Numbered from the stretch's first letter, positions 6,996-14,660 are shown. The stretch is DNA of 51,281 nucleotides from Pseudoalteromonas peptidolytica (GCF_012641745.1 NZ_WEHZ01000033.1:1-51281), one strand, 5' to 3'. Numbers and translations are program-made. The notes: generated from the sequence alone by a model not told the origin.

Positions 6996-7101
6996 TATCT
7001 TCTGGTTTTGTGTTGAGCCAAATCATTACGCTTGCAATGGGTTCGTTTAGTAATTTGGCTACTGGCATTTGATTTAGTGTGATAATATTTTCTTGTAACA
7101 T
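6937..7101 (-). CDS. Possible small ORF, 54 aa
   Basis: The ATG at 7101 has AGGA seven bases upstream. The protein is mixed hydrophobic and helical (NQMPVAKLLNEPIASV...). It runs opposite to the gene at 6816 and overlaps its 3' end by 59 bases, so one of the two may be spurious. It lies downstream of the partition genes in the same direction, with a 9-bp inverted repeat (GAGTTGGCT/AGCCAACTC, about 7130-7160) in between. Confidence 0.35.
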   Translation of the reverse strand: MLQENIITLNQMPVAKLLNEPIASVMIWLNTKPEDIRASILNQLFHLSQRQANH

Positions 7102-7166
7102 GACTATGTCCTAAGTGTTGTGTTATTGAGTTGGCTTGGGTAAGAGCTAGCCAACTCACCCTTTTA

Positions 7167-7391
7167 CTATTCTTCTCTATCTAACTTTTCCCTCAAAGCT
7201 TCCACAATATAGTGAGAAAAGTTTAAAGTCGTTTTTCCCTGCGCTTTCAGTGCTTCATACCTTTCTTCTAAAGCCGTTGGTAGTTTGTTGATAAGCTTTG
7301 ATTTGGTAGAGCTGCTTACTTGGGTTTTTGCTTCTTGTACTTGGGCACCATCGTCGAGTGCATCTAATTTTTCCCAGCTTTTTTTAGCCAT
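7167..7391 (-). CDS. Partition partner protein, ribbon-helix-helix type (ParB/ParG-like)
   Basis: 74 residues with a disordered charged N-terminus and a C-terminal half (KLINKLPTALEERYEALK, then NFSHYIVEALREKL) that fits a ribbon-helix-helix fold. Such proteins bind AT-rich centromere repeats and stimulate the ParA ATPase in type Ib partition systems. The ATG at 7391 has AGG seven bases upstream. It follows parA by 58 bases, a gap holding AAGTATTTA repeats. Assignment rests on size, order and fold pattern. Confidence 0.65.
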   Translation of the reverse strand: MAKKSWEKLDALDDGAQVQEAKTQVSSSTKSKLINKLPTALEERYEALKAQGKTTLNFSHYIVEALREKLDREE

Positions 7392-7404
7392 TTTAAAACC
7401 TATA

Positions 7405-7446
7405 TCCACTAAGTATTTATAAAGTATTTACTGAGTATATCAGAAA
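7405..7446. repeat. AAGTATTTA direct repeats between parA and its partner gene
   Basis: The gap between the two partition genes holds two AAGTATTTA copies within 30 bases plus related GAGTATAT and AAATATTTAT. The same nonamer occurs twice at 931-972. These may be partition-protein binding sites (parS) or an operator. Confidence 0.4.
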
Positions 7447-7449
7447 TAT

Positions 7450-8106
7450 TTATCCGTGCAGCTTTTGATGCTCTAGTAATGATTTTATTTCTTCGGTTAG
7501 GGCTTTTATTTGCCTAGCGGCTTTACCGTATTTGGTGCTTTTGTGCTTAGTTACACCTAAGCTGCCGTTATTCATTGCTTGATCAAATGCTGCTAGATGA
7601 CTGACTGGGCTGTTTAATGCAGTTAGGTTCTCTCGTTTATTGATGAACTCCAACATCGCACTAAAGTCAGTTCTTTTTGAGTGCATTTTGTAAAGCAAAA
7701 CATGGGCTATAATTTTATCACCCGTTTTTTCACTTAGCTCATCAAGCGTTTTTTGAAACCTGGTCAGGCCTATCATTTCCGTTACATGATCTGATGCTGG
7801 CGTGATAAGTAAATCACTGGCCGCAATGGCTATACGAGTTAAGCCTGAGTCGAACCCCCCACAGTCGATTAAAATCAGCTTGCCGTTATCGCTTTCTTTG
7901 ATGAGTTTAATCAGCTCATCTTTTGGTTTCGCTGTCGAGCCTACGGTTCTTACATCTAATTTGTCATCCCGCATTTGGTTGATGATGCTGATTGAATCGT
8001 GTGCATCCAGGTCAATAATGAAGTCGGGCTTAAGTTCTTCTGCGACATTCAATGCTACTGTGGTTTTTCCTACGCCCCCTTTATGGTGAGCAATGGTGAT
8101 AATCAT
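7450..8106 (-). CDS. parA: ParA-type partition ATPase
   Basis: 218 residues. The N-terminus has the deviant Walker A motif HHKGGVGKTT (residues 7-16). IDLDAHDS follows at about 31-38, and the Walker B region with LILIDCGGFDSG is near 78-89. There is no N-terminal DNA-binding domain, so this is the short (type Ib) kind. ATG at 8106 has a strong AAGGAGG four bases upstream. It is the first gene of the partition operon, and a 25-bp perfect palindrome (8159-8183) sits at its promoter. Confidence 0.92.
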   Translation of the reverse strand: MIITIAHHKGGVGKTTVALNVAEELKPDFIIDLDAHDSISIINQMRDDKLDVRTVGSTAKPKDELIKLIKESDNGKLILIDCGGFDSGLTRIAIAASDLLITPASDHVTEMIGLTRFQKTLDELSEKTGDKIIAHVLLYKMHSKRTDFSAMLEFINKRENLTALNSPVSHLAAFDQAMNNGSLGVTKHKSTKYGKAARQIKALTEEIKSLLEHQKLHG

Positions 8107-8158
8107 AGCGCCTCCTTTTTAGTATGGTTCTAGCTTAGTAAATATTCTAAAAGTATGC

Positions 8159-8183
8159 AATAAATATATAGTATATATTTATT
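8159..8183. promoter_or_regulatory. 25-bp perfect palindrome upstream of parA
   Basis: Arms AATAAATATATA and TATATATTTATT flank a single central G at 8171. On the parA strand a TTGCAT box and a TAAGCT box 17 bases apart lie just downstream of it. It is a good candidate for the operator or centromere bound by the ribbon-helix-helix partner. Confidence 0.55.
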
Positions 8184-8264
8184 GTGTATTCTTTAGGGCG
8201 ACGTTTTGAGCTTGCGTGTTAGTGGTGTATGCTTTTGATGCGGAATAAATACAAAGGAAATAGT

Positions 8265-8636
8265 ATGATGAAAAAGCTTTTTGCTCTTGTCATTTTAGGG
8301 AGTGCGCTATCTGGTTGTGCACAATCCAGCTACTCTGTAGGTTCGGATTTTTCGTCTCAGCAGGTATCAAATATAGAGAATGGCAAGACTACCACGGAAC
8401 AGTTAATACTGTGGTTTGGAAATCCTTACTCAAAGGCGGTGATCAGTGCCAGTCAGGTTAAGTGGATGTATTTGTATAATGCTGGCACGGTCAAGGCGCA
8501 GTCTTATGTGTTTAGCGCTGATATCAAACAAGAGGGAACGCAAAAGGTGCTCGACATTCTGGTTGAAAACGGTGTGGTAGTGAACCACACCTACAGTGAG
8601 GGGCCAACTCAAGGGGCAAACGCCTCGATCTTATGA
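8265..8636 (+). CDS. Small lipoprotein with BamE/SmpA-like motif
   Basis: 123 residues. A basic N-terminus and hydrophobic stretch end in the lipobox LSGC (Cys about 18), so it is a lipoprotein. The segment NGKTTTEQLILWFGNPYS has the pattern of the SmpA/OmlA (BamE) fold, where 'G.Tt..v...lG.P' begins the domain. BamE itself is an outer-membrane assembly factor; small plasmid or phage relatives are of unknown role. The ATG at 8265 follows AAAGGA. It could be a lysogenic-conversion cargo gene. Its 3' end overlaps the opposite gene by six bases. Confidence 0.7.
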   Translation: MMKKLFALVILGSALSGCAQSSYSVGSDFSSQQVSNIENGKTTTEQLILWFGNPYSKAVISASQVKWMYLYNAGTVKAQSYVFSADIKQEGTQKVLDILVENGVVVNHTYSEGPTQGANASIL

Positions 8637-9491
8637 TGCTTGTTCAAACTCAGGGTTGTGATTTACGGGTATCATATCTTCTTCTCTCACTTCACCACCC
8701 TGCAAATCGTTCACTTTCATCAACCAGTTGCTGGCAAATTCAAGGGTGGATTGTTTGGGTTTAAGCCCCCCTCTTGGCGCGGCGCACATTTGAGCACCGC
8801 CTAGTTCAGGGTCTTGGCTGATTATAGCCCCTCTACCGGACTGGTGCATATATAGCAGACTAGTTGAAGTGTAAGTTGAGCCGTCTTCTCTCTCCATCTT
8901 TGTTTGTTGCGGCCAATAAATTAAGTGGTCATTGTCGTTGTGATATAGCCCTGTTCCATGAGTGAAGGCAAGTTTTTTACTTAGTTCAATCACCTTATTT
9001 GTTGCTGTGTTCACACGATCTTTATGGTGAGCAATTTCTTTTTTATATTCTTGGGCCTCAGTTTCGAGCTTTTTGCACCGAGCCTCAAACTTTTCTTTCG
9101 ACTCTTTGGTTCGTTTAATTTGCGCCTGTAACTTTTTCGGGTTGGCTTCGCGCCATTGCTTTTGTAATTCACTTAACTGGTTCTTACAGTGAATTAACTC
9201 ACGCTGTGTAGCCGCGTGTTTTTGAGCTTCTTTCAGGGCTTGTTTTAATGCCACCTCTGAGCGTTCAAGGTCGGCTTGGCTCTTTGCATCAACCTCCTTA
9301 AGCTCAAGTATTTGGTCGGTCTGTTTAGCAACCTGTCGCTTGTATCCTGCTAACTGGCTTTTTAATACCTCTAATTCATCAGCTAACTGCTCGCTTTCTT
9401 CTATTTGTTTATTAAATGCGGTAACCGCTGCCTCTATTACAACATGTGGTTCCTGATTCATTGCTGCTAGTTTAAAATCCACTGGTTCCAT
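8631..9491 (-). CDS. Coiled-coil phage protein, 286 aa
   Basis: Residues from about 20 to 175 form a long charged coiled coil (Lys, Glu, Gln and Ala heptads). It is followed by a compact C-terminal domain with IYWPQ and SGRGAIIS. I recognise no catalytic motif. It directly follows the phage Dam gene with a one-base overlap and is last in the leftward operon 10436-8631, which a repressor operator precedes. A role in DNA metabolism or host takeover is possible but unsupported. Confidence 0.6.
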   Translation of the reverse strand: MEPVDFKLAAMNQEPHVVIEAAVTAFNKQIEESEQLADELEVLKSQLAGYKRQVAKQTDQILELKEVDAKSQADLERSEVALKQALKEAQKHAATQRELIHCKNQLSELQKQWREANPKKLQAQIKRTKESKEKFEARCKKLETEAQEYKKEIAHHKDRVNTATNKVIELSKKLAFTHGTGLYHNDNDHLIYWPQQTKMEREDGSTYTSTSLLYMHQSGRGAIISQDPELGGAQMCAAPRGGLKPKQSTLEFASNWLMKVNDLQGGEVREEDMIPVNHNPEFEQAS

Positions 9492-10117
9492 TAACTTGCC
9501 TTTTTTACTTTGTTTAATTCGCCATGCCCAAGATCGAGCAATACGCTTTTTTGAATGGATGAGTATTGTGTTTCTTGGCCCAAGTAGTCTGGGTTAAACT
9601 CAATCAAGCACATTGGTTTGTTGAGTTCGCACTTGTTTTCGATGCCAGTTTTTGCGTTTACGAACCTGATCCCACCACTACGCCACACTTTTCGAGTGCC
9701 ACCAACTTTGCTTTTGATAGGCACCTCTTGCCAATAACCAACAATGTCTGTAATTTTCACGGGATAGCCAGCAGGCCACCATTTTGCTCGATTTTCATGG
9801 GGCACAAACATTGTTGTAAGCACTCCTTTTTTTTGTTGCTCTAGACAATGCAAAAACCACGGATAAATATTACTAAACGGTGGGTTTAGCCACACGGTAG
9901 GTTTATCAATTTCGGCCAATGTTTCTGACCAGTCAATGCTTAGTGCGTCATCTTCTGGTGTGAAATACCTATTGCAGTGTGCGCTCTTATGAGTCGCTGC
10001 AGCATCTAAATCGTATTGGTACATGAAATTAAAAGCAGCAAATAGCCATGGTGGTGTTTGTGTCTGATCTCGATACTCAGGATCTGTAAGGCTTTTGTGA
10101 TTACTTGGCTCGGCCAT
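9491..10117 (-). CDS. Phage DNA N6-adenine methyltransferase (Dam family)
   Basis: 208 residues. The start TPPWLFAAFNF, the DLDAAAT segment and YFTPEDDALSIDW are characteristic of the phage DNA N-6-adenine-methyltransferase family. The catalytic NPPF motif is at about 78-81. This would methylate adenine in the phage or plasmid DNA, typically to avoid host restriction. ATG at 10117 has AAGGGGA upstream. It lies in the leftward early operon. Confidence 0.85.
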   Translation of the reverse strand: MAEPSNHKSLTDPEYRDQTQTPPWLFAAFNFMYQYDLDAAATHKSAHCNRYFTPEDDALSIDWSETLAEIDKPTVWLNPPFSNIYPWFLHCLEQQKKGVLTTMFVPHENRAKWWPAGYPVKITDIVGYWQEVPIKSKVGGTRKVWRSGGIRFVNAKTGIENKCELNKPMCLIEFNPDYLGQETQYSSIQKSVLLDLGHGELNKVKKAS

Positions 10118-10187
10118 GAATGTCCCCTTGGGTTGAATGTTTTATAACGTGCATACTCTGATTTTTGGTCCAATCGTGTGGTGCCCA

Positions 10188-10436
10188 TCATTGATTCCCT
10201 TGGCTAATCATTAGCTGATCAGATTGCTTCTGTGCCAGTTCATTAACTTCCTGAATAGCCTCGCGAAGTAACTCACTTTGATAGCTTATGGACTCGCTTA
10301 GCCGAGAGGCTTGATGGATATCTTCAGCGCATGGTTCAATTGGACTTAGTAATGCGACTTGCTGTTTCACCATTGAATCAATAGCTGTTTGGATTGACGC
10401 TGCTGCATTGAGTGCGCGGGTAATATTTTTGTTCAT
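10188..10436 (-). CDS. Small helical phage protein, 82 aa
   Basis: 82 residues, almost entirely helical, with many Gln, Ser and Glu and no recognised motif. It is the first gene of the leftward operon, and its ATG at 10436 lies 26 bases from the repressor operator at 10463-10477. This is the position of the first gene of a lambda pL-type operon. Function unknown. Confidence 0.6.
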   Translation of the reverse strand: MNKNITRALNAAASIQTAIDSMVKQQVALLSPIEPCAEDIHQASRLSESISYQSELLREAIQEVNELAQKQSDQLMISQGNQ

Positions 10437-10462
10437 AACTCTATGTGATCTTTTTTATTTGA

Positions 10463-10477
10463 ATCACTAACTGTGAT
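10463..10477. promoter_or_regulatory. Repressor operator ATCACTAACTGTGAT (leftward operon)
   Basis: ATCAC-N5-GTGAT is a perfect dyad matching the sites at 11197, 14999 and 40879. It lies between the end of the repressor gene and the start of the leftward operon (10436-8631), so it probably controls that operon. A half site, ATGTGATC, is at 10443-10450. Confidence 0.7.
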
Positions 10478-10506
10478 TATTTTAAGCGAAAAAAAAGCAT
10501 ACCTGC

Positions 10507-11100
10507 TTAATTTCCTGCCCATCTCCATAGGCCAACGAATTTACCCAACACGGTAATGTCGCTCATTTCTTCAGCGGTTAAATTTAGTTTGTTTTCATCC
10601 TGTTCTGACCCTACGGTAAAGCTACCATTGAGCTCTTTCTGAATGTACCTAAAAGTAGGAGCTCCATCCCACTCAATGGCGTAAATGGACTTTGAAATGG
10701 GTTTTGTTTTTGATTTGTCAATTAGCACCATCGAGTCGCGAGGAATAACATCTTTCATCTCGTCACCACCTGCAGTCACCAATCCTAAGTCACTAATATT
10801 AAGGCCTCGTGATTTCAATTCCGCAACATTCAATCCAAGCTCGCCAATATAGTGAAATGAATCTTCACCGTCTGGTGATTCTGATTCTCCAAGCAAAAAA
10901 CTAACTGTCGTGCCATAAGTCCTTGCAATATGCTCGATAGTTTTTAATGGCGGGACTCGCTCTCCACTCTCATAGAGGCTTAATGCGTTTTGCTTTGCGC
11001 CAAACCCAGCCGCAAATTGTGATTGATTAAGCCCTTTACTCAACCTTAGTTTATGCAAGTTCTTGGCAAAGCGGTTTGTTATATCTTCTGCTTGTCTCAT
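10507..11100 (-). CDS. CI-like phage repressor with degenerate S24 domain
   Basis: 197 residues. An XRE-type HTH spans about 12-66 (LRLSKGLNQSQFA...NALSLYESGE), followed by a LexA/CI-type C-terminal domain from about 85 to 197. In a self-cleaving S24 protein the motif GDSM carries the nucleophile. Here it reads GDEM (112-115), and the Lys expected further on is replaced (TFRYIQ, about 149-154). The protein should still dimerise and bind DNA but may not cleave itself after RecA activation. It is transcribed away from a cro-like gene, with operators between them. Confidence 0.85.
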   Translation of the reverse strand: MRQAEDITNRFAKNLHKLRLSKGLNQSQFAAGFGAKQNALSLYESGERVPPLKTIEHIARTYGTTVSFLLGESESPDGEDSFHYIGELGLNVAELKSRGLNISDLGLVTAGGDEMKDVIPRDSMVLIDKSKTKPISKSIYAIEWDGAPTFRYIQKELNGSFTVGSEQDENKLNLTAEEMSDITVLGKFVGLWRWAGN

Positions 11101-11133
11101 CTTTAATCACTAGATGCCTTTTTTCTTAATCTT

Positions 11134-11216
11134 ATCACAAATTGTGAACAAAACCACAGATAAAAAATTAAAGTATATCAGTTTGTGATTTTATTTATCA
11201 CTTAATGTGATATATT
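11134..11216. promoter_or_regulatory. Lysogeny control region with repressor operators
   Basis: Between the repressor gene (minus) and the gene at 11247 (plus) lie ATCACAAATTGTGAA (11134-11148), a shorter imperfect dyad ATCAGTTTGTGAT (11177-11189), and ATCACTTAATGTGAT (11197-11211). The last overlaps an extended -10 box for rightward transcription (TG-A-TATATT, 11208-11216). This is a typical pR/pRM arrangement, with the repressor blocking the rightward promoter and controlling its own gene. Confidence 0.75.
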
Positions 11217-11246
11217 AAAGATAGATCTAAGAGCAAAGAGATACTG

Positions 11247-11480
11247 ATGACGTTAAATGAGTTCCACAGCGAAAAAGGGTTCAAAAACATCAAGCAAGGA
11301 GCTGACTTTTTTTCGGTAAGTATGAGTAGCTATCAAAAGTACCTCTACTTTTATCGCTATCCATCTGCTCGGACTGCCCAGTTAATGGTTAACAAATCAG
11401 AAGGATTGATTTGTTTAAATAAGTGGAATAGCCGGTATTTGGAAAAGGCACAAGAGAGAGTGAGGGAGGGTGCGAAATGA
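11247..11480 (+). CDS. Cro-position small regulator candidate, 77 aa
   Basis: 77 residues, the first gene on the rightward lytic transcript and divergent from the repressor, where cro-type genes lie. The segment with KQGADFFSVSMSSYQKYLYF could be a helix-turn-helix, but the match is weak. Four-base overlap with the next gene (ATGA). By position it should be a Cro or an early regulator. Confidence 0.55.
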   Translation: MTLNEFHSEKGFKNIKQGADFFSVSMSSYQKYLYFYRYPSARTAQLMVNKSEGLICLNKWNSRYLEKAQERVREGAK

Positions 11481-11878
11481 TAGTGGTTTTATTTGGTAAT
11501 GCTACGTTGGCGAATGAAGTTTATGAAGACATGCGTGCTAGTCATCACGGTGTAGTCAACAAGGTTGTGTTACCAAACATAGTATCTTCAATGCGGATGG
11601 GGTCTCTACGAGAGATCAGCCAGTCAAAAACAGAGTACTACATTAATTTAGTTATTAATCCTGTCGAGGAAAGGGAATTGCAATTTTTAAGGCAGGGTGG
11701 TGCTCAGGTTGTACATCAATACGAGCTTGTTAGTACGTATAAATCTATCAATGTTGGAGCGTGGGATCACATTGTTAGTTCTCAAAACTCAGCTCGTGCG
11801 GGGCATGTTTTATCAGTTGATGAGGTGCTCAGTGAGTGTATTTCTGCCCACAGGAAAGCGTGCAGGGTACGAAAGTGA
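11477..11878 (+). CDS. Hypothetical early phage protein, 133 aa
   Basis: 133 residues beginning MIVVLFGNATLANEVYEDM, a strand-turn-helix start that looks like a Rossmann-type nucleotide fold, but without a P-loop. No family recognised. It overlaps both neighbours by a few bases, so it is translated as part of the rightward early operon. Confidence 0.55.
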   Translation: MIVVLFGNATLANEVYEDMRASHHGVVNKVVLPNIVSSMRMGSLREISQSKTEYYINLVINPVEERELQFLRQGGAQVVHQYELVSTYKSINVGAWDHIVSSQNSARAGHVLSVDEVLSECISAHRKACRVRK

Positions 11879-12252
11879 GATTACTAGAGGTAAGAATTGA
11901 AGATTGGGCGAGGTGGACCATTAATGGTGAGGCGAGGCGTCACAGCTCTATTCTTCAAATGATTATGGCTGGTCATTGTTTTTCTGGTGGGGCTGGTTCT
12001 TCTCAACCACTGATTGAATGCGCAGAGTTGGTTATTGAATCTGCTCTGGCTTCTCTCAGTGTAAGTAACCCCAAGTCAGTTGAGGTTTTTCGAGCCGAAT
12101 ATGGCGTTCTAAAACTCGGTTCGTTACCTCTCGATGCGCCACAGCATCAAAAATCACTAAAGCTCGGTATCGGCCTGAGAACGTATAGAAGGAAGCTTGC
12201 TGAGACCAAGTTGGCTATTTCAACCGCGCTTAAAGAGGAAAAGTACCTATGA
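11875..12252 (+). CDS. Q-like phage antiterminator candidate
   Basis: 125 residues from GTG 11875, which overlaps the previous stop (GTGA); a longer frame from 11836 would overlap too much. IEDWARWTINGEARRHSSI near the N-terminus and the C-terminal helix pair (IGLRTYRRKLAETKLAIS...) resemble the phage antitermination Q family, which begins with a WxRW-type motif and ends with an HTH-like segment. Its target would be the late promoter and terminator at 15042-15147. Position late in the early operon agrees. Confidence 0.5.
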   Translation: MRLLEVRIEDWARWTINGEARRHSSILQMIMAGHCFSGGAGSSQPLIECAELVIESALASLSVSNPKSVEVFRAEYGVLKLGSLPLDAPQHQKSLKLGIGLRTYRRKLAETKLAISTALKEEKYL

Positions 12253-12404
12253 AATCATATGATCATGAAAAATCGAGGAAAAAAAGAAAGCTTCAGGTGG
12301 ATAGCCCCGCCAAAGTTGAAGCGAGAAAAAAAATAGAGCAGTTCAATGAGCAAATGCAGCTAGCTGCTCTTTATGACATTTCTCACCCGGCTTATTTTAG
12401 CTAG
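12249..12404 (+). CDS. Small basic protein, 51 aa
   Basis: The ATG at 12249 overlaps the previous stop (ATGA). The N-terminal half is very basic (EKSRKKRKLQ), followed by an amphipathic helix. Possibly a nucleic-acid-binding accessory of the early operon. Family unknown. Confidence 0.45.
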   Translation: MKSYDHEKSRKKRKLQVDSPAKVEARKKIEQFNEQMQLAALYDISHPAYFS

Positions 12405-12413
12405 TTATCCACA
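12405..12413. promoter_or_regulatory. Perfect DnaA box TTATCCACA
   Basis: The consensus DnaA-binding nonamer lies directly after the stop codon of the 51-residue ORF and 18 bases before the integrase start. It could be chance, a regulatory site, or part of an att or origin region. Another perfect box is at 42278-42286. Confidence 0.4.
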
Positions 12414-12430
12414 GAATTCCTTAATAACCG

Positions 12431-13669
12431 GTGATTAAGTTGGAAACTATCAAAACCAAAATCACAGATTCTGCAATTCGTCGTGCTTTAAAAGAGGGTC
12501 GCGTAAATCAGATCCGAGATGAGCGTTACCCGCTATACCTGAGAATAAATAAAGTTCGCAGCGGTGGATCTTGGTATCTACGAGATCATGTTCAAGACCG
12601 TTGGCATCGTCTTGCGTTGTGGCCGCAGGTCAAAGCTGAAACTGTTTTAAAAGATTTGCCATTATTGATGACACGATTAAGTATTAATGAGCCGCCAGTT
12701 TTAGATAACTTTGCAACGTTTGGAGAGTTGCTTGGCTGGTATCTAGAAAGAAGTTGCTCAAACCGAGAGTTAAGTGTTGAGCGAAAAGCCTCATTAAAGT
12801 CTTTAGTTAGTAAACATTTGATCCCAAAGCTTGGTGATTCAAAAATATCAAGTTTTGAAAAGTCAGATTTAGAAGACAAGCTGCTTTGGCCTACACAGAG
12901 AGACTACCAAACTAGTACGTGTAGGCAAATATTTCAGGCGCTCAAAGCTGCTACAAACCAAGCTGTAAAGTCGGGTAAGTTAAATCGTGATCCGCTATCT
13001 GGAATCAAGTTCGGGGATATCATTCAAGAGAAAATCACCCCAAAAAAATCAGCAATCCGAAAGCAAGATATTCCGCTTGTAGTGACCTCAGTTCTTAATG
13101 CTGCAGGCCCAGCGGGAGTGCTTTGTCAGCTAATGCTTTTGCACGCTACCCGAATAGGAGAAACGAGGCAAACCCGTTGGTCTTGGATTAATACTGATAA
13201 TCGTGCAATCGAAATCCCAGAAGAAGTAACAAAAACAAAATCTCACACTGTGTATTTGAGTGATTTGGCGTACGAGCTGTTGATCAAGTGGAATAAGGAA
13301 CAACGCAGCTTTGGTTACCGTGGAGATTTTCTATTTCCAAGCCAAAGAAGTTCAGGGCCAATCTCCGAAAAACAGGCAAGCGAATATGTCTTATCTGTAA
13401 GCCAAGGTGCATATACCAGCCATGATTTTAGAAAGCTGTGCCGAGTGTCTTGGCTGGAATTGGGAATTGATTCATTGGTTGCTGAATTGATGTTGAATCA
13501 TGAGTTGCCCCCAGTTCAAAAAACGTATGTTGAGGCGCTTGGTATTAACGTTGGTTCGGAGCGAAGAAAGGCAGCTTGGCAGAATTGGGCCGAGTATTTA
13601 CTAAAACTAAAAGATGAATACCAGAGCGATACAGTGACGAGATCTCATGAGTTTGTGTGTAGTCGCTAG
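12431..13669 (+). CDS. int: Phage tyrosine integrase, 412 aa
   Basis: Full-length phage integrase. It has an N-terminal arm-binding-like domain (about 1-85), a core-binding helical domain (about 95-190) and a catalytic domain. Catalytic residues are Arg241 (ATRIGE), Lys near 270, His331/Arg334 (HDFR), His357 (LNHEL) and Tyr366 (KTYVEA). It starts with GTG 12431. On a phage-plasmid it may allow chromosomal integration or resolve dimers. No attP core could be recognised without the host sequence. Confidence 0.92.
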   Translation: MIKLETIKTKITDSAIRRALKEGRVNQIRDERYPLYLRINKVRSGGSWYLRDHVQDRWHRLALWPQVKAETVLKDLPLLMTRLSINEPPVLDNFATFGELLGWYLERSCSNRELSVERKASLKSLVSKHLIPKLGDSKISSFEKSDLEDKLLWPTQRDYQTSTCRQIFQALKAATNQAVKSGKLNRDPLSGIKFGDIIQEKITPKKSAIRKQDIPLVVTSVLNAAGPAGVLCQLMLLHATRIGETRQTRWSWINTDNRAIEIPEEVTKTKSHTVYLSDLAYELLIKWNKEQRSFGYRGDFLFPSQRSSGPISEKQASEYVLSVSQGAYTSHDFRKLCRVSWLELGIDSLVAELMLNHELPPVQKTYVEALGINVGSERRKAAWQNWAEYLLKLKDEYQSDTVTRSHEFVCSR

Positions 13670-13727
13670 CCCTTAATTTATTTGGCTTGCTTTGTGTTTT
13701 ATGGTTTTTACATTGAGGAAAAATATT

Positions 13728-13913
13728 ATGAGAGATTTGAGTTTGAAAATCCTCTCCGCAGAGAATGGTTTTATCTTGGCGCCGTTTGGGGTAAGCATTG
13801 ATGAAGGGCCTCATCTAGTCCCAATGAGGGTTTTCAATAATCCTAAAGAGTTGGCCGAGTTTATTGAAAATTGGGGTGATAAAGTGGTCGCTCATAGAAG
13901 TCGCGAGGATTAA
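13728..13913 (+). CDS. Small hypothetical phage protein, 61 aa
   Basis: 61 residues from ATG 13728, with TGAGGA about seven bases upstream. It reads as a small alpha/beta protein (LKILSAENGFILAPFG..., then a terminal helix). Family unknown. It follows the integrase by 58 bases and begins a run of small genes up to 14998. Confidence 0.55.
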   Translation: MRDLSLKILSAENGFILAPFGVSIDEGPHLVPMRVFNNPKELAEFIENWGDKVVAHRSRED

Positions 13914-13919
13914 TAACTT

Positions 13920-14240
13920 ATGTGCAGAACACCGTCTTTGCCACCGCCTTGGAAGTCTGTTTCAGTATCTACAGCAGTTTTTAGCCCAGCAGTTAATGCC
14001 GCAAGAAATGGTGGGCCATCATTACCACCTGACCCGCCAGTCTCAACATGGCACTTACAAACTGTTATTGACTTTAGTTTGGGTGACTGTATCGCGATTG
14101 CCCTTGTTATGTTCTTTTTTGTTTGGCTCGCTTTTGAGATTGGTTGTTGGTTTGGGTCTAATGACAAAGTTGATCTTGAATTAACAGCTCAGCGCTGGCG
14201 TCATGATAGTCGGAGTGAAGAATATGAAAAAGACTGTTAA
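13920..14240 (+). CDS. Pro-rich protein with one membrane segment, 106 aa
   Basis: Pro/Ser-rich N-terminal half, then one strong hydrophobic segment (IAIALVMFFFVWLAFEIGCWF, about residues 58-78) and a charged tail. Probably an inner-membrane protein. A pinholin or an exclusion/lysogeny membrane protein is possible, but the gene is far upstream of the lysis cassette. The other overlapping frames here have no ribosome-binding site. Confidence 0.5.
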   Translation: MCRTPSLPPPWKSVSVSTAVFSPAVNAARNGGPSLPPDPPVSTWHLQTVIDFSLGDCIAIALVMFFFVWLAFEIGCWFGSNDKVDLELTAQRWRHDSRSEEYEKDC

Positions 14241-14394
14241 GAGGCGAGCGCATAATTGGTTTCATCTGCCATGGGGAAGGCCTTTATCTAAGAGGTATGT
14301 CATCGGCGTTGATTTAGCGCGTGGCGAGAGCGTTAATGGTGATTCAATCGTGAGCGGTGAAAGTGACAGCAATCAGATAAGTGATAAAAAATGA
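14224..14394 (+). CDS. Small basic protein, 56 aa
   Basis: The ATG at 14224 has GGAG upstream; frames starting at 14203 lack one. The N-terminus is basic (MKKTVKRRAHNW) and the C-terminus acidic and Ser-rich. It overlaps the preceding gene by 17 bases and the next by four (ATGA). Family unknown. Confidence 0.45.
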   Translation: MKKTVKRRAHNWFHLPWGRPLSKRYVIGVDLARGESVNGDSIVSGESDSNQISDKK

Positions 14395-14660
14395 GCTTGC
14401 TACATCAAGGAACCCAAACTCCTGAAAGGTTAGATGCACTGATCAGGGTGCGCAATATTCGAAGTGAAGCCATTAAATCAGCTCTACATGATTACCTAGT
14501 TAAAGGTCATCCAAAGACGTCGGCCGCTAAATTAAATGGCATTCCTGATGGTAACCTTAATCGGGCTCTTGAGTCCCTAGAAGCTGCTGCTAGGGAGGTT
14601 GAATTTATCAAAGAATTAGACTGGGCAAGGTTTAAAAAAGAGAACGGAGTTAGGTTATGA
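14391..14660 (+). CDS. HTH protein, PapB/TrfB-like, 89 aa
   Basis: 89 residues with a probable helix-turn-helix (about 40-70: HPKTSAAKLNGIPDGNLNR, then ALESLEAAAREVE). The 'Gip..nl.rAl..Le' pattern recalls the PapB/FocB and KorA/TrfB DNA-binding groups. It is probably a transcriptional regulator. It overlaps both neighbouring genes by four bases (ATGA), so translation is coupled. Confidence 0.55.
   Translation: MSLLHQGTQTPERLDALIRVRNIRSEAIKSALHDYLVKGHPKTSAAKLNGIPDGNLNRALESLEAAAREVEFIKELDWARFKKENGVRL

Noticed and set aside
10006..10191. 61-aa frame overlapping the start of the phage Dam gene
   Set aside because: It has a fair ribosome-binding site (AAGGGA) and fills the 70-base gap before dam, but it overlaps dam by 112 bases in another frame and has no recognisable fold. 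Left out, though a short leader peptide cannot be excluded.
12439..12445. GTTGGAA inside the start of the 412-aa integrase gene
   Set aside because: It matches the cassette core, but a 6-7 base word is expected by chance several times in 51 kb. It lies within a coding sequence and not after a stop codon. Similar chance copies are at 18323, 20617 and 28511.
13864..14184. Overlapping frames at 13864-14184 (+) and 13910-14167 (-)
   Set aside because: Both are shadows of the 13920 gene, without ribosome-binding sites. The 13920 frame has the clear membrane segment.
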